NCBI GenBank assembly: GCA_030018275.1
Contig: JASEGB010000001.1
Location: 68,618 to 132,617, forward strand
Length of the DNA stretch: 64,000 nt
DNA from: Actinomycetota bacterium
GTDB lineage: Bacteria; Actinomycetota; Aquicultoria; Subteraquimicrobiales; Subteraquimicrobiaceae
Reading direction: 5' to 3'
Shown in pieces: positions 57,052-64,000 of the stretch. Below the pieces are notes generated by a model. The model was given only the letters and a program-made list of their open reading frames with translations, ran no database searches and had not been told where the DNA came from. The position numbers and the translations under genes were made by a program. Numbering within the stretch: the first letter of the stretch is position 1; each line of letters opens with the position of its first letter.

Positions 57052-58266
57052 CTATTTAATCAGGGTAATCACTTGGAACATCGGCATATACAGGGAGATA
57101 ATTATGCCTCCAATTAAGGTTCCCATGACCACGATCATTAAGGGTTCGATCAAAGAAGTGAGCGCATCCACCGTGGCTGAAACCTCCGAATCATAGAAAT
57201 CGGCAATCTTATTCAACATTGAGTCGAGGGCTCCCGTCTCCTCGCCAACGGCGATCATTTGAACCACCATTGGAGGGAACACAGTGCTTTCCTCCAGAGG
57301 TCTCGCGATGCTTTCACCCTCCTTGATACTTGCTCGAGTCCTCATCACAGAGGTAGCAACCACAGCATTGCCCGATGTTTCCGCCACAATGTCCAAAGCT
57401 TGGAGTATGGGGACGCCACTGGAGACCAAGGTTCCCAGAGTTCGAGCAAATCTAGCTATGGATATCTTACGAACCAATGACCCGATGATGGGCAAGTGCA
57501 ATTTTATCCTATCGATCTGCAATCGACCTGTTTCCGTCCTCCCAAACCATCGGAAGGCATAAACCAATGCTATGGTAATGAGCAACCCTATGTACCAAAA
57601 ACTTTGCATGAAACCGCTTGCGGCCAGCAAAATCCGAGTGGGTAAAGGAAGTTCGCCACCCAAACCTTCGAACATCCTCACAAAAATTGGGACAACGAAG
57701 GTGATCATGGCAAATAAGATGAGCATGGAAAAGCCGAACATGGCCGAGGGATAAGCCATCGCCGATTTTATCCTCCCCTTCAATGTCGTTTCCTTCTCGT
57801 AATGTTCGGCTATTCGAAGCAGTACCTCATCGAGTACTCCACCGGTTTCTCCAGCTCTTATCATATTGATGAATAAGGGAGGAAAAATTCCTGGATGCTT
57901 TGCCAAGGCATCGGAAAGTGCTTGTCCCGCCTCGACATCGTGCTGAACTTCGGCAATCACCTTGGCCAGGGCAGAATTTTCGGTTTGCACACTCAAGATG
58001 TTCAGACATTTGGTCAGGGAAAGACCGGCATTTATCATGGTGGCGAACTGACGGCTAAACACCGTGAGATCCTTCAATTTTATTCTTTTAAAGCGCATAA
58101 GGACTTCGCCAGGACTAGGGACTTCAGCTTTCTCCTTAATACCCAATACGATGTATTCCATCTGGCGCAATTTATTAGCAACGGTGATTTCGCTATCGCC
58201 TTCGAGGGAGCCCACTATTATCTTGCCCTGTCTATCACGAACCCTATAAGTAAAGGTTGCTGCCAA
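57052..58266 (-). CDS. pilC: Type IV pilus inner-membrane platform protein PilC
   Basis: A 404-residue GspF/PilC protein. Two repeated cytoplasmic helical domains (FSRQFATMINAGLSLTKCLNIL and FARTLGTLVSSGVPILQALDIV) are separated and ended by membrane helices. FPPLFINMIRAGETGGVLDEVL and FPPMVVQMIAVGEETGALDSML are the paired signature motifs. It couples PilB/PilT to the pilus. It follows pilT by 27 bp. Confidence 0.95.
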   Translation of the reverse strand: MAATFTYRVRDRQGKIIVGSLEGDSEITVANKLRQMEYIVLGIKEKAEVPSPGEVLMRFKRIKLKDLTVFSRQFATMINAGLSLTKCLNILSVQTENSALAKVIAEVQHDVEAGQALSDALAKHPGIFPPLFINMIRAGETGGVLDEVLLRIAEHYEKETTLKGRIKSAMAYPSAMFGFSMLILFAMITFVVPIFVRMFEGLGGELPLPTRILLAASGFMQSFWYIGLLITIALVYAFRWFGRTETGRLQIDRIKLHLPIIGSLVRKISIARFARTLGTLVSSGVPILQALDIVAETSGNAVVATSVMRTRASIKEGESIARPLEESTVFPPMVVQMIAVGEETGALDSMLNKIADFYDSEVSATVDALTSLIEPLMIVVMGTLIGGIIISLYMPMFQVITLIK

Positions 58267-58293
58267 TGATTACACCTCCAAACTCAATTCATC

Positions 58294-59355
58294 CTATCCC
58301 GCTCGACTAAGAAGCTGCCTTATATCGTGGGGGTCGATTGCCCGCGCCATAGCCATCTCGTAAGATATCTTCCCCCTCCGGTAAAGATCGGCTAAGGCTT
58401 GGTCCATCGTCTGCATTCCGTACTTCTGTCCAGTTTGCATGACGTTATAAATTTGGTACCCTTTCGCCTCTCTAATGAGATTCCGAACCGCTGGGGTGGC
58501 AAAAAGAACCTCCACGGCAACCACTCTACCCCTTCCATCTCGAGTCTGCAGGAGTTGTTGAGCTACTATTCCTTGCAGGGTGCCAGCGAGTTGGATCCGC
58601 ACCTGCTGCTGCTGATGTGGAGGGAACACATCGATGATCCGGTCAATCGACTGGGGAGCATCTGGAGTGTGAAGAGTTGCAAAGACTAGATGTCCCGTTT
58701 CGGCGGCGGTTAACGCAGTGGCGATAGTCTCAACATCGCGCATCTCCCCTATTAAGATGACATCTGGGTCCTGACGCAATACATACTTGAGGGCATTTGC
58801 AAAGGATTTGGTATCCAAGCCAACTTCCCTCTGATTAACGATGGACTTTTTGTGATGATGGAGATACTCTATGGGATCTTCGATGGTCATTATGTGAACG
58901 TTTCGTGTTTCATTGATGATGTTGATCAAAGCGGCGAGTGTCGTTGTCTTTCCACTACCGGTTGGTCCAGTGACCAACACAAAACCCCTTGGTTTTCTGG
59001 CCAGTGTTTCCAGAATCTTCGGGAGACCTAGCTCTTCAAGGGTTTTTATCTCAACGGGGATGAAACGGAAAGCAGCGGCGAGACTATTTCGCTGATGATA
59101 TATGTTCACTCTGAATCGGGCTTTCCCAGGTAAGGAATAGGAGAAATCAAGCTCCAAATTCTTTTCCAACCTCTCCCGCTGCTCCGATGTAAGGATGCTA
59201 TAAACCATCTCCTTGGTATCCTTGGGAGTTAGCTTAGGATAATCTAGGCGAACGAGATCCCCGTGAATCCGTATTACGGGAGGAGTTCCCACCGTAAGGT
59301 GCAAATCCGATGCTTCTCTTCGCAAAACCTCTTCTAATAGATCAGTCAATTCCAT
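58294..59355 (-). CDS. pilT: Type IV pilus retraction ATPase PilT
   Basis: A 353-residue hexameric ATPase counted from the ATG at 59355, which has GGGGGA upstream; longer frames would begin ahead of the promoter. The start is LEEVLRREASDLHLTVGTPP. Walker A is GPTGSGKTTTLAAL, the Asp box is TIEDPIEYLH, Walker B is ILIGEMRD and the His box is HLVFATLHT. The retraction motif AIRNLIRE-like segment is AVRNLIREAKGYQIYN. It leads the pilT–pilC transcript. Confidence 0.94.
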   Translation of the reverse strand: MELTDLLEEVLRREASDLHLTVGTPPVIRIHGDLVRLDYPKLTPKDTKEMVYSILTSEQRERLEKNLELDFSYSLPGKARFRVNIYHQRNSLAAAFRFIPVEIKTLEELGLPKILETLARKPRGFVLVTGPTGSGKTTTLAALINIINETRNVHIMTIEDPIEYLHHHKKSIVNQREVGLDTKSFANALKYVLRQDPDVILIGEMRDVETIATALTAAETGHLVFATLHTPDAPQSIDRIIDVFPPHQQQQVRIQLAGTLQGIVAQQLLQTRDGRGRVVAVEVLFATPAVRNLIREAKGYQIYNVMQTGQKYGMQTMDQALADLYRRGKISYEMAMARAIDPHDIRQLLSRAG

Positions 59356-59390
59356 GGATTTCCCCCATTTTATTGGTGACATCGCCAATA

Positions 59391-59417
59391 TTATCGGCAA
59401 ATTCCCACAATTCATTA
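59391..59417 (-). promoter_or_regulatory. Sigma-28-type promoter upstream of pilT–pilC
   Basis: TAATGAAT, 11 nt, then a perfect GCCGATAA on the minus strand, 36 bp ahead of the pilT ATG. The -35 matches the consensus at five of eight positions. Confidence 0.6.
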
Positions 59418-59524
59418 AATATCTCATCTGAATCGGATGAGAAAGGAGTGAAATACTTGGAGGAATTTTGTGGGTTTAAAATAACAGACTTCAGGGTTCG
59501 AAACTCGATACTCGAAACTCGGTT

Positions 59525-61207
59525 TTAGACTATGACCCTCATTATCTCCTCGATGGAGGTGATCCCCAAACGCACTTTCTCGAAGCCATCCTGCCTTAGG
59601 GTCCTCATCCCCTCGGCGATGGCTACCTCTTTGATCTCCTCAGCGGTGGCTTTTTCCACGGTGAGTCGCTTAATGGTCTCACTCATCAACATTATTTCAT
59701 AGATCCCTATTCTTCCCTTATATCCAGTATCATTGCACTTGCTACAACCTTTGGGACGATAAAGTGTGGCTATATCATCGCCCTCCAAGGGGAAACCAAT
59801 CTCTTTCAGTGCTTTTGTGGAAGGATTGTAGGACTCTTTACATCCCTTGCACAATCTTCTGGCGAGTCTTTGAGCCTGAACACAATCAACGGCTGAAGAA
59901 ACGAGAAATGGAGGAATTCCCATCTCTGTGAGTCTGGTGATGGCTCCGGGAGCATCATTTGTATGTAGGGTCGATAACACCAAATGTCCCGTTAAGGCTG
60001 CTTCTATTGCTATTTGTGCGGTTTCTCTATCTCGAATTTCGCCTATCATTATGATATCGGGTGAGGACCTCAGGATCGATCTTAAACCTCTAGCAAAGGT
60101 TAAGCCAGCTTTGGGATTTATCTGAATTTGATTAATGCCGTGTAATCTGTATTCCACGGGATCTTCTATGGTAACGATGTTTTTCTCCGGTATATTGAGG
60201 ACATTTAGCACAGCATAAAGAGTGGTCGACTTACCACTCCCAGTGGGTCCGGTGACCAAGATGGTCCCATAGGGCTTCGTGAATGAGGATTTGAATTTCT
60301 TAAGGCTCTCTGGGAGGAATCCCAAATCATTCAAATCCATCAGAATGCTTTCCTTCTCCAAAATACGGAGAACGACCCTCTCCCCATGAACTGTGGGAAG
60401 GGTGGCCACCCTGAAGTCATAAGCCTTCCCTCCAACGGTTAGTCCACAATGTCCATCCTGGGGCTTACGACACTCGGCGATGTCCATTCCGGCCATAATC
60501 TTAATGCGAGAGGTGAGGGCGGGTTGAATCCTCCTTGGGGAGCGCATGACCTCGTGGAGAACGCCATCTATTCGGTATCTTACTCTTAAATCCTTTTCCT
60601 GGGGTTCGATGTGGATATCGCTTGCCCGGTCATGGATCGCCCGGGTGATTACCAAATTTACCAGCTTTACGATGGGTACCTCCTCAGCGATCTCATGAAT
60701 TTTCTCTACCGGGATTTCCTCCTCTATCTCCATGATACCTTCGATCTCCCGTCCCAGTGCCTCGCCCATTCTGTAATAATGATTGATGGCAGAAAGGATA
60801 TCGGATTCCGTGCTCACCACGGGCTTTATGTCGTAACCCGTGACGATCCTCAAGTCGTCGATGGCGAAGACGTTGGCGGGATCGGCCATAGCCACGACCA
60901 ACCTATCGCCCTCAAAATCGATGGGAAAGACGAGATATCGCCGGGCTATCTCTTCGGAGATGATGGCTACAGCACTTGCATTGATCTTACATTCTCCTAA
61001 ATCAACGAAGGGGAGACCCTTCCTTTTCGCAAGGACGGAGGTTAAAGTGGCCTCACTGATTAACTTCATATCCACGAGAGTTTGAGCTAAAGATTTTCCA
61101 GTCTCCTTTCGAACCTCCTCGGCCCTCGCCAGCTGCTCCGGAGTCACAATCCCCTCATTTATCAGGATTTCTTTGAGTTCTTCATCCAATTTTGTCACCA
61201 TATCCAT
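59525..61207 (-). CDS. pilB: PilB-type pilus ATPase, divergent copy (PilB1)
   Basis: A 560-residue GspE/PilB ATPase with N-terminal MshEN-like region (1–150), N2 domain and C-terminal ATPase. Walker A is intact at 320–327 (GPTGSGKS), Walker B has Glu390 (IMIGEIRD), and the zinc Cys pairs are CKGC and CSKC. However, the usual ERRxPQDGRFG motif reads ECRKPQDGHCG (Cys246, His253, Cys254), and RNDPD reads RSSPD at 380–384. Two conserved arginines are thus lost. It may be impaired or specialised. It is a tandem duplicate of the upstream pilB2. Confidence 0.9.
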   Translation of the reverse strand: MDMVTKLDEELKEILINEGIVTPEQLARAEEVRKETGKSLAQTLVDMKLISEATLTSVLAKRKGLPFVDLGECKINASAVAIISEEIARRYLVFPIDFEGDRLVVAMADPANVFAIDDLRIVTGYDIKPVVSTESDILSAINHYYRMGEALGREIEGIMEIEEEIPVEKIHEIAEEVPIVKLVNLVITRAIHDRASDIHIEPQEKDLRVRYRIDGVLHEVMRSPRRIQPALTSRIKIMAGMDIAECRKPQDGHCGLTVGGKAYDFRVATLPTVHGERVVLRILEKESILMDLNDLGFLPESLKKFKSSFTKPYGTILVTGPTGSGKSTTLYAVLNVLNIPEKNIVTIEDPVEYRLHGINQIQINPKAGLTFARGLRSILRSSPDIIMIGEIRDRETAQIAIEAALTGHLVLSTLHTNDAPGAITRLTEMGIPPFLVSSAVDCVQAQRLARRLCKGCKESYNPSTKALKEIGFPLEGDDIATLYRPKGCSKCNDTGYKGRIGIYEIMLMSETIKRLTVEKATAEEIKEVAIAEGMRTLRQDGFEKVRLGITSIEEIMRVIV

Positions 61208-61388
61208 TCCCTTAGTTTGCCTGTTAGCTGGTTTTCTTCTATGCTCATATTTTTGTGGACGGGGTATCCTGGAGAGTGCATCTTAAGAGAACCGTTAAGC
61301 CCCGACTTGTCGGGGCAGCAGCTAGCACTCGGAGGGATGCCCCAAACAATATAGTGTTACCAATGTGCGTAAACATTACGGCTAACAA
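61208..61388. other. Gap between the two pilB genes with a GC-rich palindrome
   Basis: A perfect inverted repeat GCCCCGAC-TT-GTCGGGGC occupies 61299–61316. It is not followed by a T run on either strand, so it is not a classical terminator. No sigma-28-type motif is seen in this gap, unlike the other pilus gene gaps. Confidence 0.5.
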
Positions 61389-63059
61389 TTAGACTATGAC
61401 CCTCATTATCTCCTCGATGGAGGTGATCCCCAAACGCACTTTCTCGAAGCCATCCTGCCTTAGGGTCCTCATCCCCTCGGCGATGGCTACCTCTTTGATC
61501 TCCTCAGTGGTGGCTTTTTCCACGGTGAGTCGCTTAATGGTTTCGCTCACCAACATGACTTCGAACACACCTATCCTACCTTTATAACCCGTTCCATCGC
61601 ACTTGCCGCAACCCTTGGGTCTATATAAAGTTGGTACCTCCTTATCCTCGCTCAGAGGAAAACCGACATCTCGTAAAACCTTTGGATCTGGAGTATATGA
61701 TTCCTTGCAATGGTTACATAGCCTCCTTGCAAGTCGCTGAGCGACTATGCAGTCCACTGCGGAAGAAGTAAGAAATGGTTCCACTCCCATCTCCGTTAAC
61801 CTGGTAAGGGATGAGGGAGCATCGTTCGTGTGCAGGGTGGATAGCACCAGGTGACCGGTAAGTGCCGATTCTATGGCTATCATAGCCGTCTCCTGATCAC
61901 GGATCTCGCCTATCATCACGATATCCGGATCGTTTCTCAAAATGGAACGGAGTCCCGTTGCAAAGGTTAAGCCAGCTTTGGGATTTATCTGAATTTGATT
62001 GATGCCGGAAAGTCTATACTCGACCGGATCTTCAACGGTGATGATGTTTTTCTCAACTGAATTTAAAACATTGAGAACAGCATATAGGGTCGTGGTTTTA
62101 CCACTCCCAGTGGGTCCGGTGACCAAGATGGCCCCATAGGGCTTCGTGAATGAGGATTTGAATCTCTTAAGGCTCCCTGGAAGAATGCCTAAATCATTGA
62201 GATCCATCAAGATACTTTCCTTCTCCAGGAGACGAAGTACGATTTTTTCCCCATGGACCGTAGGTAAAGTCGCTACCCGAAAGTCAATCGATTTTTTATC
62301 AAGTGTTAGGCCAAAACGTCCGTCCTGGGGGATGCGACGCTCGGCGATGTCCATTCCAGCCATGATCTTAATACGAGAGGTGAGACCGGGTTGAATCCTC
62401 TTTGGGGAGCACATGACCTCGTGGAGAACGCCATCTATTCGGTATCTTACTCTTAAATCCTTTTCCTGGGGTTCAATGTGGATATCATTTGCTCGCTCCC
62501 GCACAGCTTCCGTGATGATTAAATCGACCAGTTTGACCACGGGGGCTTCTTCGGCTTCTCGCTCCTCCGTTAAAGCCTCACGAACCTCGCTTTCGGCGGC
62601 AATGCTCTCCGCCACTTGCTCGATGGTTTTATCCACCCTTGCGTATTGATGGATTGCGCTGAGGATGCTCGATTCCGTGCTCACCACGGGTTTTATGTCG
62701 TAACCCGTGACGATGCTCAAGTCGTCGATGGCGAAGACGTTGGCGGGATCGGCCATAGCCACGACCAACCTATCGCCCTCAAAATCGATGGGAAAGACGA
62801 GATATCGCCGGGCCACTTCCTCCGAAATTATGGTCGCGGCATTGGAGTTAATCTTGTAATCCTCCAAATTTATGAAGGGAAGGTGCATCCTTTCAGCTAG
62901 GGTCTTTGCGATATCTCCCTCGGTGACATATCCTAAATCGACGAGAGTCCGCACCAGCGATTTGCTATCCCTGGACTCTAAGGCTTTTTGCAGTTGTGCC
63001 TCCGTGATGAGACCGGCTTCTATCAAAATTTTGCCCAGTCTCTTTTTAACCCTCACCAT
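61389..63059 (-). CDS. pilB: PilB-type pilus extension ATPase, canonical copy (PilB2)
   Basis: A 556-residue PilB with all expected motifs. The N-terminal MshEN-like stretch RLGKILIEAGLITEAQLQKAL may bind c-di-GMP. ERRIPQDGRFG holds the conserved arginines, GPTGSGKTTTLY is Walker A, NDPDIVMIGEIRD is Walker B, HLVLSTLHTND is the His box, and CNHC/CGKC are the zinc pairs. It powers pilus extension. Its start overlaps the aroE stop by 14 bp, so it is co-transcribed with aroE. Confidence 0.94.
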   Translation of the reverse strand: MVRVKKRLGKILIEAGLITEAQLQKALESRDSKSLVRTLVDLGYVTEGDIAKTLAERMHLPFINLEDYKINSNAATIISEEVARRYLVFPIDFEGDRLVVAMADPANVFAIDDLSIVTGYDIKPVVSTESSILSAIHQYARVDKTIEQVAESIAAESEVREALTEEREAEEAPVVKLVDLIITEAVRERANDIHIEPQEKDLRVRYRIDGVLHEVMCSPKRIQPGLTSRIKIMAGMDIAERRIPQDGRFGLTLDKKSIDFRVATLPTVHGEKIVLRLLEKESILMDLNDLGILPGSLKRFKSSFTKPYGAILVTGPTGSGKTTTLYAVLNVLNSVEKNIITVEDPVEYRLSGINQIQINPKAGLTFATGLRSILRNDPDIVMIGEIRDQETAMIAIESALTGHLVLSTLHTNDAPSSLTRLTEMGVEPFLTSSAVDCIVAQRLARRLCNHCKESYTPDPKVLRDVGFPLSEDKEVPTLYRPKGCGKCDGTGYKGRIGVFEVMLVSETIKRLTVEKATTEEIKEVAIAEGMRTLRQDGFEKVRLGITSIEEIMRVIV

Positions 63060-63936
63060 GACGATCTTCCCCCAAAGCTTCCTCCAAGGCTTTGCGCATT
63101 ACCGCTATAGGAGGTTCTAAATTCGTCCAAATCTCAAAAGCCGCGGCACCTTGATGAAGAAGCATGCCTAATCCTCCAAGGGTACGGGCTCCCTTCTCCT
63201 TGGCTAACTTGAGGAGTAAAGTCTCCCTCGGTTTGTAAATCAAATCACACACGAGATGCTTGGGTTTTAGCAACTCCACGGGGAAGGGAAGTTCCCCGCT
63301 TTTCGGATCCATACCCACTGGAGTGGCATTGATCACCACTTCGGCCTTCAAAAAGACGTAAGATAGATCGGCTTCGAAATCCATTGCCTCAACTTCGCAG
63401 GAAGGGAAGTTTTCTTGGAGAAGTTGACCCAGGGAATGTGCTCTCTCCAAAGTGCGGTTGAGTATGGCTATATAATTTGCCCCTGCTAAGGCTAGGGAAA
63501 CCGCTATGGAGCGAGCAGCTCCACCTGCTCCCACAATCAAAATATTTTTCCCCTTCGGATCAAATTTCGCATCCCTTTGAAGGGAAGCTAAAAATCCCCT
63601 TCCATCCGTGTTATATCCGATTAATCTATTTCCCTTCACGTGAATGGTATTTACCGCTCCCACAATCCGAGCATAGGAGGCAATCTCATCCAAAAACGGG
63701 ATGACTTCCTCCTTGTAAGGCATGGTTACATTTATCCCAACAAAATTGAGAGCTTTTATGCCCTCCAACGCCTGGTGAAGAAGGGGTCTCTCCACCGGAA
63801 GGGGTACATAACACCAATTCAGGCTGAGGTGCTGAAAGGCCGCATTATGGAGCACCGGAGAAAGCGTATATCGCAGGGGATAACCGATGATTCCCGTCAA
63901 TTTTGTTTGACCATCGATTCTTAACATCCAGCTCAC
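63046..63936 (-). CDS. aroE: Shikimate dehydrogenase
   Basis: A 296-residue NADP-dependent enzyme of the shikimate pathway. The substrate part includes GYPLRYTLSPVLHNAAF, catalytic Lys75 in NVTMPYKEEV, and NTDGRGF. The cofactor domain has ILIVGAGGAARSIAVSLA and NRTLERAHSLG; GGLGMLLHQGAAAFEIW is the C-terminal signature. It is separated from the other aro genes by the whole pilus cluster. Bases 63937–64000 hold no gene that can be supported. Confidence 0.95.
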   Translation of the reverse strand: MSWMLRIDGQTKLTGIIGYPLRYTLSPVLHNAAFQHLSLNWCYVPLPVERPLLHQALEGIKALNFVGINVTMPYKEEVIPFLDEIASYARIVGAVNTIHVKGNRLIGYNTDGRGFLASLQRDAKFDPKGKNILIVGAGGAARSIAVSLALAGANYIAILNRTLERAHSLGQLLQENFPSCEVEAMDFEADLSYVFLKAEVVINATPVGMDPKSGELPFPVELLKPKHLVCDLIYKPRETLLLKLAKEKGARTLGGLGMLLHQGAAAFEIWTNLEPPIAVMRKALEEALGEDRHGEG

Positions 63937-64000
63937 CCGAACTTTACTTTGTGCTATTCTTTAAGCAAATTCCTTTCTCGCAATTTTTTAAGCACCAATC

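Noticed and set aside
61299-61316. GC-rich palindrome as a terminator between the pilB copies
   Set aside because: Perfect stem but no T run on either strand, so it is kept only as a palindrome.

Overview
The window is a compact, almost wholly minus-strand stretch of a bacterial chromosome. The only convincing plus-strand gene is an insertion-sequence transposase. Gene content and order (aroE–pil–aroC/K/B/Q–pepP–efp–accC–nusB–xseB–ispA–dxs–tlyA–nadK–steA–mctB–pyrG–nudix–xerD–deoB–M50–trpS–scpA–scpB–rluB) resemble deep-branching Actinomycetota. The SteA-like/MctB-like pair and a DUF3866 protein point the same way. An anaerobic or thermophile-related lineage such as Geothermincolia or Aquicultoria is my inference from gene order and the Mbh-like operon, not something proven here. 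No rRNA, tRNA or CRISPR was recognised by eye.

Layout, by descending coordinate, which is the direction of transcription. (1) 63.9–49.9 kb: aroE, then a type IV pilus cluster: two tandem pilB ATPases, pilT, pilC, major pilin, prepilin peptidase, minor pilins pilV/W/X, and pilM-N-O-P. Five start points in this cluster carry FliA/WhiG (sigma-28)-type promoter motifs, suggesting one alternative sigma factor switches pilus synthesis on. (2) 49.6–42.3 kb: shikimate genes aroC, aroK, aroB and aroQ, interrupted by a frameshifted O-antigen-ligase/TPR gene, then an Xaa-Pro peptidase and EF-P. (3) 42.3–33.5 kb: a carboxyltransferase fused to a BCCP-like biotin domain, biotin carboxylase, nusB, xseB (without xseA), ispA, dxs, tlyA and nadK. 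(4) 33.2–25.7 kb: SteA-like and MctB-like proteins, two glycosyltransferases for envelope polymers, pyrG, a PepT-like peptidase and DUF3866. (5) 25.6–24.1 kb: an intact IS4-superfamily element with an 8-bp target duplication, nested inside an older MITE-like repeat. (6) 24.1–15.5 kb: nudix, xerD, deoB, a broken pyrimidine phosphorylase, cysK, an M50 protease, trpS, scpA, scpB, rluB and a flavin reductase. (7) 15.4–12.6 kb: a mobile-element scrapyard with a frameshifted IS110 transposase and a candidate bridge RNA, a HEPN-domain protein and an IS256 remnant. (8) 12.5–11.6 kb: a membrane diguanylate cyclase. (9) 11.5 kb to the left edge: a large ion-translocating operon in Mbh/Mrp order (MrpE-F-G, MbhD, MbhE/F, MrpC, MrpD), followed by four further antiporter-like subunits and a histidine-rich membrane protein. 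The last gene runs off the window.

The operon at the left edge probably couples an electron-transfer module outside the window to Na+/H+ translocation. The pilus cluster, a c-di-GMP cyclase and a PilB with an MshEN-like N-terminus suggest pili under both sigma-factor and second-messenger control.
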